From Streptomyces alfalfae (GTDB taxonomy: Bacteria > Actinomycetota > Actinomycetes > Streptomycetales > Streptomycetaceae), in the NCBI RefSeq assembly GCF_004127445.1, contig NZ_QEXM01000043.1, positions 620,001 through 684,000 of the forward strand: DNA of 64,000 nt, given 5' to 3'. The position numbers and the translations under genes were made by a program. Below are positions 1-7,589 of the stretch, one piece after another. Each line of letters starts with the position of its first letter. Position 1 is the stretch's first letter. The notes under the pieces are model-generated. The model did no database searches and was not told the origin of the DNA. It saw only the letters and a list, made by a program, of their open reading frames with translations.

Positions 1-1067
1 GCGACCGCGACGACGTAGCGGCTGCGGACGCGGGTCAGCGAGACCACGCCGACGTTCTGCGCGAAGGCGGAGGTCGGGAAGCCGCCGAAGACGGGACCCA
101 CCAGGGTGGCGATGCCGTCGGTGCGCAGGCCCCGGGTGATGGTCCTGCCGTCGGTCTCGCGCTCGCAGATCTCGCCGAGGGCGAGCATGCCCGCGGCGGA
201 CTCGGTCATGAGGACCAGCATCACGATGCAGAGCGAGAGGATCGCGGCGGGCTGGAAGGTGGGCGCGCCGGAGGCGAACGGCGTGGGCAGCGCGGCCAGC
301 GGCGCGGACTGCACGGAGGTGAAGTCGGCCATGCCGAACGGGATGGCGGCGAGCGTGCCGATGAACATGCCCGCGAGCAGGGCGACTTGTCTGAGGAAGC
401 CGCGGCCGAAACGCTGGAACAGCAGGATCACGACGAGCGTGAAGGCGGCGAGCGCCAGGTACTTCATGTCGCCGAACGCCGGGTCGGTGTCGTCGCCGCC
501 CTGCGCCCACTTCACGGGCACGGGCATCAGTGTGACGCCGATGAGCGTGATGACGACCCCGGTGACCAGCGGCGGGAAGAAGCGCAGCAGCTTGCCGAAG
601 AAGGGGCCCACGACGAGGCAGAAGACGCCGGCGACCATCACCGCGCCGTAGATCGCGGGGAGTTGCTCGCCCTTGGCGTTGGTCTCGGCGATGGCGAGGA
701 TGGGGGCGATGCCCGCCGACGAGGCGGCGTTCACGAACGGCAGGCGGTTGCCGACGAATCCCTTGACACCGAGGGTCTGCAGGATGGTGGCGAGACCGGC
801 GATCAGCAGTCCGGCGGCGATCAGCCGGGTCTGGGCGACGGTGTCCAGGCCACAGGCCTGGCCGATGATCAGCGGAGGGGTGACCACTCCCGCGTACATG
901 GCGGCGATGTGCTGGAGTGCGGCGGGGACGAGCCGCGAGGGGTGGAGCTTCTCGTCCACCGGGTGACAGTCGACGGCCGGCGCTTCTTTCGCCGCCTCGG
1001 TTCCCGCTGTCATCTCCGATGGGGTGGAACACGGGCCTTTCGCCGGCCCCGATGCAGGCTGTGCCAT
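1..1067 (-). CDS. NCS2-family purine (uracil/xanthine/urate) permease, partial
   Basis: I translated the minus strand from an ATG at 1067, which has a GGAGGGA ribosome site just upstream. The frame stays open to the window edge, so the C-terminus is missing. After a charged N-terminus of about 45 residues come many hydrophobic segments and family-like stretches such as LVPAALQHIAAMYAG, PPLIIGQACGL, FVNAASSAGIAPIL and GGFPTSAFAQNVGVVSLTRV; the last matches the conserved NCS2 region. The family imports nucleobases by proton symport across the plasma membrane. Its position next to urate oxidase, on the same strand, suggests that urate or xanthine is the substrate, but the sequence alone cannot decide that. 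A strong hairpin lies between urate oxidase and this gene, so it may be only partly co-transcribed. Confidence 0.9.
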   Translation of the reverse strand, partial: MAQPASGPAKGPCSTPSEMTAGTEAAKEAPAVDCHPVDEKLHPSRLVPAALQHIAAMYAGVVTPPLIIGQACGLDTVAQTRLIAAGLLIAGLATILQTLGVKGFVGNRLPFVNAASSAGIAPILAIAETNAKGEQLPAIYGAVMVAGVFCLVVGPFFGKLLRFFPPLVTGVVITLIGVTLMPVPVKWAQGGDDTDPAFGDMKYLALAAFTLVVILLFQRFGRGFLRQVALLAGMFIGTLAAIPFGMADFTSVQSAPLAALPTPFASGAPTFQPAAILSLCIVMLVLMTESAAGMLALGEICERETDGRTITRGLRTDGIATLVGPVFGGFPTSAFAQNVGVVSLTRVRSRYVVAV

Positions 1068-1087
1068 TGCGGTTCCCTCCGGTGTGG

Positions 1088-1122
1088 CGCGCCCCCGCCC
1101 GCTGCGGTGGGGCGGGGGCGCG
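1088..1122 (-). terminator. Intergenic hairpin after urate oxidase
   Basis: Perfect 13-bp inverted repeat: CGCGCCCCCGCCC and its complement GGGCGGGGGCGCG around a 9-base loop. It lies just after the urate oxidase stop and just before the permease start on the minus strand. It could act as an intrinsic terminator without a T-run, or as an mRNA-processing hairpin that lowers permease expression. Confidence 0.7.
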
Positions 1123-1131
1123 CGTCCCGCG

Positions 1132-2064
1132 TCAGAGGTTGGTCATGTCGACCGGGATCTTCGGCTCGACGCCGTCCCGCAGGATGGTGGCCTCGATGAG
1201 GCCGTAGGGACGGTCGGCGGCGTAGTAGACGGCTCCGTCCTTGGCCTCGTTGTCGAGGCCGAAGGGCGAGAGGTCCTGACGGAAGTGGTGCTTGTTGGGC
1301 GCGGAGAAGCGGATCTCGTCGATCTCGCTGCGGTTGTTGATGACCCGCGAACCCATCTGGTACAGCGTCTGCTGGAGGGAGAGCGAGTAGGTCTCCACGA
1401 AGGCGTGCAGGATGTGCTTCTTGGCCTGCTCGTACGACCGCTCCCAGCTCGGCATGCGCTGCTCGTCGCTGGTCCAGTTGTGGCGCCACCAGGTGGAGAG
1501 GGAGGTGGCGAGGATGCGGTCGTAGTCCTCCTTCAGGGTCGTGTACTTGTCCTTGATGAAGCCCCAGAACTCGGAGTTCGTCGAGTTCATCACGGTCAGG
1601 TCCTTCAGACCCGAGAGGACCTCGAACTTCTCGCCGTCATAGGTGATCTGGGCGAGCCGCGTCTCCTGGCCCTTGCGGACGAAGGAGTGGTTGACCTCGT
1701 CGGCGCCGATGAACTTGGCGTTGCTGTCGGAGCCGCCGATGCGCTCCCAGGCGTACTCCTCGATCCGGATGCGCGCGCGGTGGATGGAGGGCTGGCTGTC
1801 CACGAAGTGCCGGGCGAGGTGGATGCCGTACTGCTCGGCGGAGTCGATGCCGTATTCCTTGGCGAACGCGAAGCAGGTGTTCTTCGTCGTGTCCGTCGGC
1901 AGGCAGTTGGCGTTCGAGCCGTTGTAGTGGACGTCGTCCAGGTCGCCGGAGAGGGCGACGGAGACGTTCAGGTCCTTGATGTGGTGGGTGTCGCCGTCCC
2001 GCGTGATCTTTACGACCCGGTTCTCAGCCTTGCCGTACTGGTTCTGTCCCAGAATGGTGGGCAT
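1132..2064 (-). CDS. pucL: Urate oxidase (uricase)
   Basis: Cofactor-free urate oxidase that converts urate, O2 and water to 5-hydroxyisourate and H2O2. The 310 residues match the family length of about 300. Visible family segments are the N-terminal LGQNQYGKAENRVVKI, the tunnelling-fold stretch SNANCLPTDTTKNT (with the catalytic Thr region), the SFVRKGQETR region, MNSTNSEFWGF and the C-terminal FSAPNKHHFRQDLSPFGL. The ATG start at 2064 lies 6 bases after the HIU hydrolase stop, so the two genes share an operon with uraH and uraD upstream. H2O2 is a product, and a catalase with the same promoter element is encoded 4 kb away at 6084. Confidence 0.97.
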   Translation of the reverse strand: MPTILGQNQYGKAENRVVKITRDGDTHHIKDLNVSVALSGDLDDVHYNGSNANCLPTDTTKNTCFAFAKEYGIDSAEQYGIHLARHFVDSQPSIHRARIRIEEYAWERIGGSDSNAKFIGADEVNHSFVRKGQETRLAQITYDGEKFEVLSGLKDLTVMNSTNSEFWGFIKDKYTTLKEDYDRILATSLSTWWRHNWTSDEQRMPSWERSYEQAKKHILHAFVETYSLSLQQTLYQMGSRVINNRSEIDEIRFSAPNKHHFRQDLSPFGLDNEAKDGAVYYAADRPYGLIEATILRDGVEPKIPVDMTNL

Positions 2065-2070
2065 GGTCTG

Positions 2071-2478
2071 CTAGCTCCCTCGGTAAACGGAGTAGCCGAA
2101 CGGGTTGAGCAGCAGCGGTACGTGGTAGTGCTCGCCCGGGGTCACGGCGAACGTGATCGCCACCTCCGGGAAGAACGCTCCGGTCGTGCCGCTGTCCCGA
2201 TTCGCGGGGGCGTCCTGCTGCGCCTCGGCTTGCTTGTTCTGCTTGGTCAGGAAGTACGCCTCGGTCTCGAAGTCGAGGCGTACGTGCGAGGTGCCTTCCG
2301 GCAGGGCCGGCAGGTCCTTGCAGCGCCCGTCCGCGTCGGTCGCGCTGCCGCCGAGCGCCTTCCACTCCTCGCCTGCGCCACCGCGGGCGGAGAGGGAGAT
2401 GGCGACGCCCTCGGCGGGGCGTCCGACGCTGGTGTCCAGGATGTGCGTGGACACCGAGGCGGTCGTTTCCGTGCTCAT
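2071..2478 (-). CDS. uraH: 5-hydroxyisourate hydrolase (transthyretin-like)
   Basis: Hydrolyses 5-hydroxyisourate to OHCU, the step after urate oxidase. The 135-residue protein begins with the family's VSTHILDTSVGRPAEGV segment, containing the active-site His. It contains the HVRLDFETEAYF region and a C-terminal HYHVPLLLNPFGYSVYRGS, ending in the YRGS tetrapeptide diagnostic of HIU hydrolase as opposed to animal transthyretin. It overlaps the uraD stop by 4 bases (ATGA) and is followed closely by urate oxidase. An insert around NKQAEAQQDAPANRD makes it slightly longer than the usual 110-120 residues. Confidence 0.96.
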   Translation of the reverse strand: MSTETTASVSTHILDTSVGRPAEGVAISLSARGGAGEEWKALGGSATDADGRCKDLPALPEGTSHVRLDFETEAYFLTKQNKQAEAQQDAPANRDSGTTGAFFPEVAITFAVTPGEHYHVPLLLNPFGYSVYRGS

Positions 2479-2990
2479 GCGTCGTTTCCTTCTTCTACGA
2501 GGCGGGTCAGGCGGATGCGGTTGATCTTGCCCAGTTCGCTGCGGACGATCTCGCGCTCCGTCTCCGCCCCGTTCTCGATCCGGATCTTGAGCTGGCCGAG
2601 CATGAACTCGGCGGTGGCGCCGGTCGCGCAGATGAGGAAGACGTGACCGAACTTCTCCTGGTAGGCCAGGTTGAGTTCGAGCAGTTCGGTCTTGAGCTCC
2701 TCGGAGGCCCCGGCCATGCCACGCTGTTCGCGGGCGGAGGTCGGGTCTCCCGGCTTCGGGCGGCCGATCGGCGGATGCCCCGCCATCGCCTCGGCGAGGT
2801 CGTCCGCGGTGAGCTCCGCCATGGCGGCGTCGCTCGCGGCGAAGAGGGCTTCGACGGTGGCGTAGGGGCGCTGGGCGAGCAGTCTGCTCCCCCAGGCCGA
2901 AGAGGCACAGGCCTCGTGGAGGGCGGCGGTGGCCGCGGCCTCCGGCAAGGCATTGAACCGGGTGAGACCCGGTGTCGAACTCGAAGTCAC
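2475..2990 (-). CDS. uraD: OHCU decarboxylase
   Basis: Decarboxylates 2-oxo-4-hydroxy-4-carboxy-5-ureidoimidazoline to S-allantoin, completing the urate-to-allantoin route with its two downstream neighbours. The 171-residue frame from the GTG at 2990 (GGAGG upstream) contains LTRFNALPEAAATAALHEACAS, MAGHPPIGRP (conserved catalytic His region), LLELNLAYQEKFGHVFLICATG (the family Tyr-x-Glu-Lys-Phe-Gly signature) and IRLTRLVEE. The reading frame is open further upstream, but that extension runs through the promoter element at 3054-3070 and lacks family sequence, so I take 2990 as the start. It is the first gene of the minus-strand urate operon. Confidence 0.95.
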   Translation of the reverse strand: MTSSSTPGLTRFNALPEAAATAALHEACASSAWGSRLLAQRPYATVEALFAASDAAMAELTADDLAEAMAGHPPIGRPKPGDPTSAREQRGMAGASEELKTELLELNLAYQEKFGHVFLICATGATAEFMLGQLKIRIENGAETEREIVRSELGKINRIRLTRLVEEGNDA

Positions 2991-3053
2991 GGGAGCCTCC
3001 GTGGCCTTGTGCTGGACGGGCTGCGGAACAGCTAAGACCGTGAAGAACACGGC

Positions 3054-3070
3054 GTCAACAGTTTGTTGAA
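3054..3070 (-). promoter_or_regulatory. Inverted-repeat operator / -35 region of the urate operon
   Basis: On the minus strand this reads TTCAACAAACTGTTGAC. It contains the perfect inverted repeat TCAACA-AAC-TGTTGA and ends in TTGAC, a plausible -35. It lies 64 bases before the uraD start. The same 17-mer occurs upstream of the catalase (5988-6004). A related half-site, TTGTTCAAG, lies immediately upstream. Confidence 0.7.
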
Positions 3071-3255
3071 ATAACTTGAACAAAGAAGCCGCCACCCGGG
3101 GGATCGGGTGACGGCTCGGCCGCGCAGGGTGACCGCGCGGCGGGGGCGGACGGGAGTCCGGGCCCCCGGGGGGGCGGACGGAAGTCCGAGTCCCGGGGCG
3201 GACGGAGTCGCGGGTCCGGAGGCCGATGGAGGTGCGGGCCCCGGGCAGTTGGGGA

Positions 3256-3633
3256 TCATTCGCCCTTCGCGGCGTTCTCCCTGTTCAGGTAGTTGTAGAC
3301 GGTGAAGCGGGAGACGCCGAGCGCACCCGCGACCGTCTCCACGCCATGCCGCACGGAGAACGCGCCGCGCGACTCAAGGATGCGTACGACCTCCTGCTTG
3401 GCCTTGCGGTCGAGGTCGGCCAGCGGCTTGCCCTGCTTGCGCTCCAGGGCGAGCAGGATGTGGTCGAGGGAGTCGGCGAGCTGCGGCAGCCGCACGGCCA
3501 CCACATCCTCGCCCTCCCAGGCCAGGACCACGTCGTCGACCCCCGCCTCGTCCGGCGGCAGCATTGTGCCGCCCATGGCGTCCACCAGCGGTTTCACCGC
3601 GGCGACGAAGGGGTCGTCCCCGAAAACGGTCAC
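3256..3633 (-). CDS. Small helix-turn-helix protein of the urate locus (putative regulator)
   Basis: A 125-residue protein. Its C-terminus (RILESRGAFSVRHGVETVAGALGVSRFTVYNYLNRE) reads as a Fis/HTH_22-like helix-turn-helix with the recognition-helix pattern GVSRFTVYNYL. The N-terminal 70 residues include VDDVVLAWEGEDVVAVRLP and have no domain I recognise. Its stop is 265 bases upstream of the urate operon start, on the same strand, and it overlaps the DUF77 gene by 4 bases. Proteins of this build are common beside urate genes in streptomycetes. Binding of the shared 17-bp element at 3054 and 5988 is an inference from position only. Confidence 0.75.
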   Translation of the reverse strand: MTVFGDDPFVAAVKPLVDAMGGTMLPPDEAGVDDVVLAWEGEDVVAVRLPQLADSLDHILLALERKQGKPLADLDRKAKQEVVRILESRGAFSVRHGVETVAGALGVSRFTVYNYLNRENAAKGE

Positions 3634-3908
3634 TTATCCGCCTCCCCCGGCTCGCGCGGCTCCCCCGGCTCACCGATCACGTTGACCTGGAGCGAGACGC
3701 GGGTGGCACCCGCGCCCAGGGACTGGCGCAGCATCGCGTCGACGGCGGTCAGGACCGCGTCGACGTCACCCTCGGCGGTGTTGCCGAACGGGCCCACGTC
3801 GACCGCGTCCAGCGGAGCCCCCTGGATCACGTCGCGGGCCACCAGCGCATGCGGCGGGGCCTCGTCGAGATCGAAGGGCTCGGTCGTGAACTCCACTCTC
3901 AATCGCAC
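3630..3908 (-). CDS. DUF77/UPF0045-like (thiamine-binding fold) small protein
   Basis: A 92-residue protein starting at a GTG (3908). Its central part, VDVGPFGNTAEGDVDAVLTA, followed by VDAMLRQSLGAGATRVSLQVNVIG, follows the DUF77 pattern (a Gly-x-Thr-x-Glu-Gly loop, then an amphipathic helix and a beta strand). DUF77 proteins such as YqgV and MTH1187 bind thiamine-like ligands. The C-terminal GEPGEPREPGEADK is low complexity. It is co-directional with the HTH gene (4-base overlap) and divergent from hyi. Role in purine or glyoxylate metabolism is unknown; the family call is by eye. Confidence 0.6.
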   Translation of the reverse strand: MRLRVEFTTEPFDLDEAPPHALVARDVIQGAPLDAVDVGPFGNTAEGDVDAVLTAVDAMLRQSLGAGATRVSLQVNVIGEPGEPREPGEADK

Positions 3909-4002
3909 GTCGCCAACCTACTGCCGTCGACCGATTTTTCGGCAAGGCCCTCTTGACAGCTTCGGCGCACGGCAGGCACTCTTCCATCAAGCAGAAATGA
4001 AC

Positions 4003-4017
4003 TTCCGCAATACGGAA
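4003..4017. promoter_or_regulatory. Operator TTCCGCAATACGGAA upstream of hyi
   Basis: A 15-bp palindrome (arms TTCCG/CGGAA) only 17 bases before the hyi start. Two close relatives, TTCCGCATTGTGGAA and TTCTGCTATATGGAA, lie upstream of gcl at 10304-10318 and 10325-10339. This suggests one repressor for the glyoxylate genes. In Streptomyces the IclR-type AllR is the obvious candidate, but no allR gene is in the window. Confidence 0.65.
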
Positions 4018-4033
4018 GGAGCGCGGAAGCCCC

Positions 4034-4861
4034 ATGGGATACTCCGACCAGCGCTTCAATGTGAACCTGTCGATCCTCTTCACCGAGCTCCCGCTCCTGG
4101 AGCGCCCCGCGGCCGCCGCGAAGGCCGGCTTCGGCGCGGTCGAGCTGTGGTGGCCCTGGGTCGACGCCCCCACCCCCGAGCAGTCCGAGCTCGACGCCCT
4201 GAAGCAGGCGATCGAGGACGCGGGCGTCCAGCTGGTGGGCCTGAACTTCTACGCGGGACAGCTGCCCGGACCCGACCGCGGCGCCCTGTCCGTCCCGGGC
4301 GAGGAGAGCGAGAGGTTCCGCGCCAACCTGCCGGTGGCCGCCGACTTCGCGAAGTCCCTCGGCTGCACGGCGCTCAACGCGCTGTACGGCAACCGCGTCG
4401 ACGGCGTGGACCCGGCCGTCCAGGACGAACTCGCCCTGGAGAACCTGGTGCTCGCCGCCCGCGAGGCCGACCGCGTCGGCGCGATCCTGCTGATCGAGGC
4501 GCTGAACGCACCCGAGTCGCCCAAGTGCCCGATCGTGAGCGCCCCCAAGGCGATCGAGATCGTGGACAAGGTGAACGCGGCGAGCGGACTCGGCAACGCG
4601 AAGTTCCTGATGGACCTGTACCACCTGTCCATGAACGGGGAGGACCTGCCCTCGGTGATCGAGCGGCACGTCTCCAAGACCGGTCACGTGCAGATCGCGG
4701 ACAACCCCGGCCGCGGGGCCCCCGGCACCGGGTCCCTGCCCCTCGAAGGGCTCCTCGACCAGCTGCGCGCCGCGGGTTACGAGGGGTGGGTCGGCCTGGA
4801 GTACAAGCCGGGCGACCGGCCCAGCGCGGAGGCCTTCGGCTGGCTGCCGGCGGGGAACTAG
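4034..4861 (+). CDS. hyi: Hydroxypyruvate isomerase-like TIM-barrel protein
   Basis: A 275-residue xylose-isomerase-like TIM-barrel protein: NVNLSILFTELPLLERPAAAAKAGFGAVELWWPW at the N-terminus, then LLIEALNAPESPKCPI and FLMDLYHLSMNGEDLPSVIERH (metal and substrate-binding strands), ending GWVGLEYKPGDRPSAEAFGWL. The family interconverts hydroxypyruvate and tartronate semialdehyde. glxR follows 95 bases downstream and gcl is nearby, so the three genes make up the glycerate branch that uses glyoxylate from allantoin breakdown. The TTCCGCA palindrome lies almost at the ribosome site, which implies repression. Confidence 0.9.
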   Translation: MGYSDQRFNVNLSILFTELPLLERPAAAAKAGFGAVELWWPWVDAPTPEQSELDALKQAIEDAGVQLVGLNFYAGQLPGPDRGALSVPGEESERFRANLPVAADFAKSLGCTALNALYGNRVDGVDPAVQDELALENLVLAAREADRVGAILLIEALNAPESPKCPIVSAPKAIEIVDKVNAASGLGNAKFLMDLYHLSMNGEDLPSVIERHVSKTGHVQIADNPGRGAPGTGSLPLEGLLDQLRAAGYEGWVGLEYKPGDRPSAEAFGWLPAGN

Positions 4862-4956
4862 CCGCCGCCGCGCGGCGCGCTCCTCCCCCTCACCCACCCG
4901 TTCACCCGCGGCCGGCCCCGCCACGTAGGAACAGCAGTCAGAAAGGCATCACCCTC

Positions 4957-5847
4957 ATGAGCAACCTTCCCAAGATCGCGTGGATCGGCCTCGGCATCAT
5001 GGGCTCCCCCATGTCCGAGAACCTGATCAAGGCGGGTTACTCCGTCACCGGTTACACACTGGAGCAGGACAAGCTGGACCGGCTCGCCGCCGCCGGCGGC
5101 ACGGCCGCCGGGTCCATCGCCGAGGCCGTCGCGGACGCCGACGTCGTCGTCACGATGGTGCCCGCCTCCCCGCAGGTCGAGGCCATCGCGTACGGCCCCG
5201 AGGGCATCCTGGAGAACGCGCGGTCCGGCGCGCTGATCGTCGACATGTCGTCGATCACCCCGCAGACCTCCGTGGACCTGGCCGAGGCCGCGAAGAAGAA
5301 GGGCCTGCGCGTCCTGGACGCCCCGGTCTCCGGCGGCGAGGCCGGCGCCATCGAGGCCGTCCTGTCCATCATGGTCGGCGGCGAGCAGGCCGACTTCGAC
5401 GAGGCCAAGCCGCTCCTCGAAGCGCTGGGCAAGACCATCGTGCTGTGCGGTCCGCACGGCTCGGGCCAGACCGTCAAGGCCGCCAACCAGCTCATCGTCG
5501 CCGTCAACATCCAGGCGTGCGCCGAGGCCGTGGTCTTCCTGGAGAAGTCCGGCGTGGACCTGAAGGCCGCGCTCGACGTGCTGAACGGCGGCCTCGCGGG
5601 CTCGACCGTCCTGACCCGCAAGAAGGACAACTTCCTGAACCGGGACTTCAAGCCCGGCTTCCGGATCGACCTGCACCACAAGGACATGGGCATCGTCACC
5701 GACGCCGCCCGCAACGTGGGCGCCGCGCTGCCGGTCGGCGGCGTCGTCGCCCAGCTCGTCGCCTCGCTGCGCGCCCAGGGCGACGGCGGCCTCGACCACT
5801 CCGCCCTGCTGCGCTCCGTCGAGCGCCTCTCGGGCGCCGAGCTCTAG
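4957..5847 (+). CDS. glxR: 2-hydroxy-3-oxopropionate (tartronate semialdehyde) reductase
   Basis: A 296-residue beta-hydroxyacid dehydrogenase that reduces tartronate semialdehyde to D-glycerate with NAD(P)H. The N-terminal IAWIGLGIMGSPMSENLIKAGY carries the GxGxxG Rossmann motif. DAPVSGGEAGAIEAVLSIMVGG is the substrate-binding signature. GSGQTVKAANQLIVAVNIQACAEA holds the catalytic Lys, and HHKDMGI is near the C-terminus. The ATG at 4957 follows an AGAAAGG-like ribosome site. It forms a short operon with hyi and ends in a strong hairpin at 5939-5970. Confidence 0.95.
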   Translation: MSNLPKIAWIGLGIMGSPMSENLIKAGYSVTGYTLEQDKLDRLAAAGGTAAGSIAEAVADADVVVTMVPASPQVEAIAYGPEGILENARSGALIVDMSSITPQTSVDLAEAAKKKGLRVLDAPVSGGEAGAIEAVLSIMVGGEQADFDEAKPLLEALGKTIVLCGPHGSGQTVKAANQLIVAVNIQACAEAVVFLEKSGVDLKAALDVLNGGLAGSTVLTRKKDNFLNRDFKPGFRIDLHHKDMGIVTDAARNVGAALPVGGVVAQLVASLRAQGDGGLDHSALLRSVERLSGAEL

Positions 5848-5938
5848 TCACGGGAGCTCCCTCCTACTTCCGGGCCGCGGCGGCGCTGACACCTGTCCTG
5901 TCGCGCCCAGGCGTCGCCGCGGTCCGGAACCCTTGTCG

Positions 5939-5970
5939 CCCGTGCCGCACCGTCCTCGGTGCGGCACGGG
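5939..5970 (+). terminator. Terminator hairpin after glxR
   Basis: Perfect 14-bp stem: CCCGTGCCGCACCG, loop TCCT, CGGTGCGGCACGGG. It separates the hyi-glxR transcript from the catalase promoter that follows directly. Confidence 0.85.
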
Positions 5971-5987
5971 CAACACCCACCAAAAAC

Positions 5988-6004
5988 TTCAACAAACTGT
6001 TGAC
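5988..6004 (+). promoter_or_regulatory. Catalase promoter element identical to the urate-operon element
   Basis: TTCAACAAACTGTTGAC lies 80 bases before the catalase start and is identical over 17 bp (18 with the next base) to the element upstream of uraD at 3054-3070. TTGACG may be the -35, with TACGCT 18 bases downstream as the -10, which would place the inverted repeat over the -35. Confidence 0.7.
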
Positions 6005-6083
6005 GTAGCTGCTCAGGGCTCCATACGCTCCCGAACACCGTCACCAGTCGAAGCAGTCCGTACGGAAGGTCAACCTCGCCACC

Positions 6084-7541
6084 ATGTCGAAGCGTGTGCT
6101 CACGACCGAGTCCGGCGCCCCCATCGCCGACAACCAGAACTCCGCCACCGCCGGCATTGGTGGCCCGATCCTTCTCCAGGACCAGCACCTCCTGGAGAAG
6201 CTCGCCCGCTTCAACCGCGAGCGCATCCCGGAGCGCGTCGTGCACGCCCGCGGCTCCGGCGCGTACGGCTACTTCGAGGTGACCGACGACGTCACCGGCT
6301 TCACCCACGCCGACTTCCTGAGCGAGATCGGCAAGCGCACCGAGGTCTTCACCCGCTTCTCCACCGTGGCGGACAGCCTCGGCGGCGCGGACGCCGTCCG
6401 CGACCCGCGCGGCTTCGCGGTGAAGTTCTACACCGAGGAGGGCAACTACGACCTCGTCGGCAACAACACCCCTGTGTTCTTCATCAAGGACCCGATCAAG
6501 TTCCCCGACTTCATCCACTCCCAGAAGCGCGACCCCTTCACGGGCCGTCAGGAGCCGGACAACGTCTGGGACTTCTGGGCGCACTCCCCCGAGGCCACGC
6601 ACCAGGTGACCTGGCTGATGGGTGACCGCGGCATCCCCGCCTCGTACCGTCACATGAACGGCTACGGCTCGCACACCTACCAGTGGACGAACGCGCAGGG
6701 CGAGGCCTTCTTCGTCAAGTACCACTTCAAGACGAACCAGGGCATCCGCAGCCTCTCCGCCGAGCAGGGCGCCGAACTCGCGGGCAAGGACGCCAACTCG
6801 CACCAGACGGACCTGCTCCAGGCCATCGAGCGGGGCGTGAACCCGTCCTGGACGCTGCACGTGCAGATCATGCCGGCGGCGGACGCGGCCGAGTACCGCT
6901 TCAACCCGTTCGACCTCACCAAGGTGTGGCCGCACAAGGACTACCCGCTGCGGCGGGTGGGCCGACTGGTCCTCGACCGCAACCCCGACAACGTGTTCGC
7001 GGAGGTGGAGCAGGCCGCCTTCTCCCCGAACAACTTCGTGCCCGGCATCGGTCCGTCCCCCGACAAGATGCTCCAGGGCCGCCTGTTCGCCTACGCGGAC
7101 GCGCACCGCTACCGCCTGGGCGTCAACCACACCCAGCTCGCGGTGAACGCCCCCAGGGCGACCAAGGCCGACAACTACGGCCGCGACGGTCTGATGGCGT
7201 CCAACGCCTACGGCCGCGACCGCAAGAACTACGAGCCCAACTCGTACGACGGCCCCGTCGAGACCGGCCAGGCCCTGTCCGCGCCGCTCGCCGTCAACGG
7301 CCACACCGGCACGCACGAGGCGCCCGCCCACACCAAGGACGACGACTTCTTCCAGGCCGGTGAGCTGTACCGCCTGATGTCCGAGGACGAGAAGTCGCGC
7401 CTGGTGGCGAACATCGCCGGCGGTCTGTCGCAGGTCTCCCGCGACGACGTCATCGAGAAGAACCTCGCCCACTTCCACGCCGCCGACGCCGACTACGGCA
7501 AGCGCGTCGAGGAGGCCGTCCGCGCCCTGCGCGAGGACTGA
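6084..7541 (+). CDS. Monofunctional haem catalase
   Basis: A 485-residue small-subunit (clade 3-like) catalase that dismutates H2O2. Visible are the distal-haem VVHARGSGAYGYFEVT (catalytic His), NNTPVFFIKDPIKFPDFIHSQKR (catalytic Asn region) and the proximal RLFAYADAHRYRLGVNH with the haem-ligand Tyr. It is monocistronic, bounded by the glxR terminator upstream and its own hairpin at 7555-7589. The shared promoter element suggests joint control with urate oxidase, whose by-product it would destroy. Confidence 0.97.
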   Translation: MSKRVLTTESGAPIADNQNSATAGIGGPILLQDQHLLEKLARFNRERIPERVVHARGSGAYGYFEVTDDVTGFTHADFLSEIGKRTEVFTRFSTVADSLGGADAVRDPRGFAVKFYTEEGNYDLVGNNTPVFFIKDPIKFPDFIHSQKRDPFTGRQEPDNVWDFWAHSPEATHQVTWLMGDRGIPASYRHMNGYGSHTYQWTNAQGEAFFVKYHFKTNQGIRSLSAEQGAELAGKDANSHQTDLLQAIERGVNPSWTLHVQIMPAADAAEYRFNPFDLTKVWPHKDYPLRRVGRLVLDRNPDNVFAEVEQAAFSPNNFVPGIGPSPDKMLQGRLFAYADAHRYRLGVNHTQLAVNAPRATKADNYGRDGLMASNAYGRDRKNYEPNSYDGPVETGQALSAPLAVNGHTGTHEAPAHTKDDDFFQAGELYRLMSEDEKSRLVANIAGGLSQVSRDDVIEKNLAHFHAADADYGKRVEEAVRALRED

Positions 7542-7554
7542 GGCACTTCAGCTT

Positions 7555-7589
7555 CACCGGTGGGCCGACGGGAGGTCGGCCCGCCGGTG
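7555..7589 (+). terminator. Terminator hairpin after catalase
   Basis: Inverted repeat CACCGGTGGGCCGAC / GGTCGGCCCGCCGGTG around GGA, starting 13 bases after the catalase stop, with one mismatch in the long stem. A typical strong Streptomyces intrinsic terminator. Confidence 0.85.

Noticed and set aside
3226..5847. An 873-residue + strand frame through the hyi region
   Set aside because: It is glxR with a spurious upstream extension; the ATG at 4957 begins the Rossmann fold correctly.
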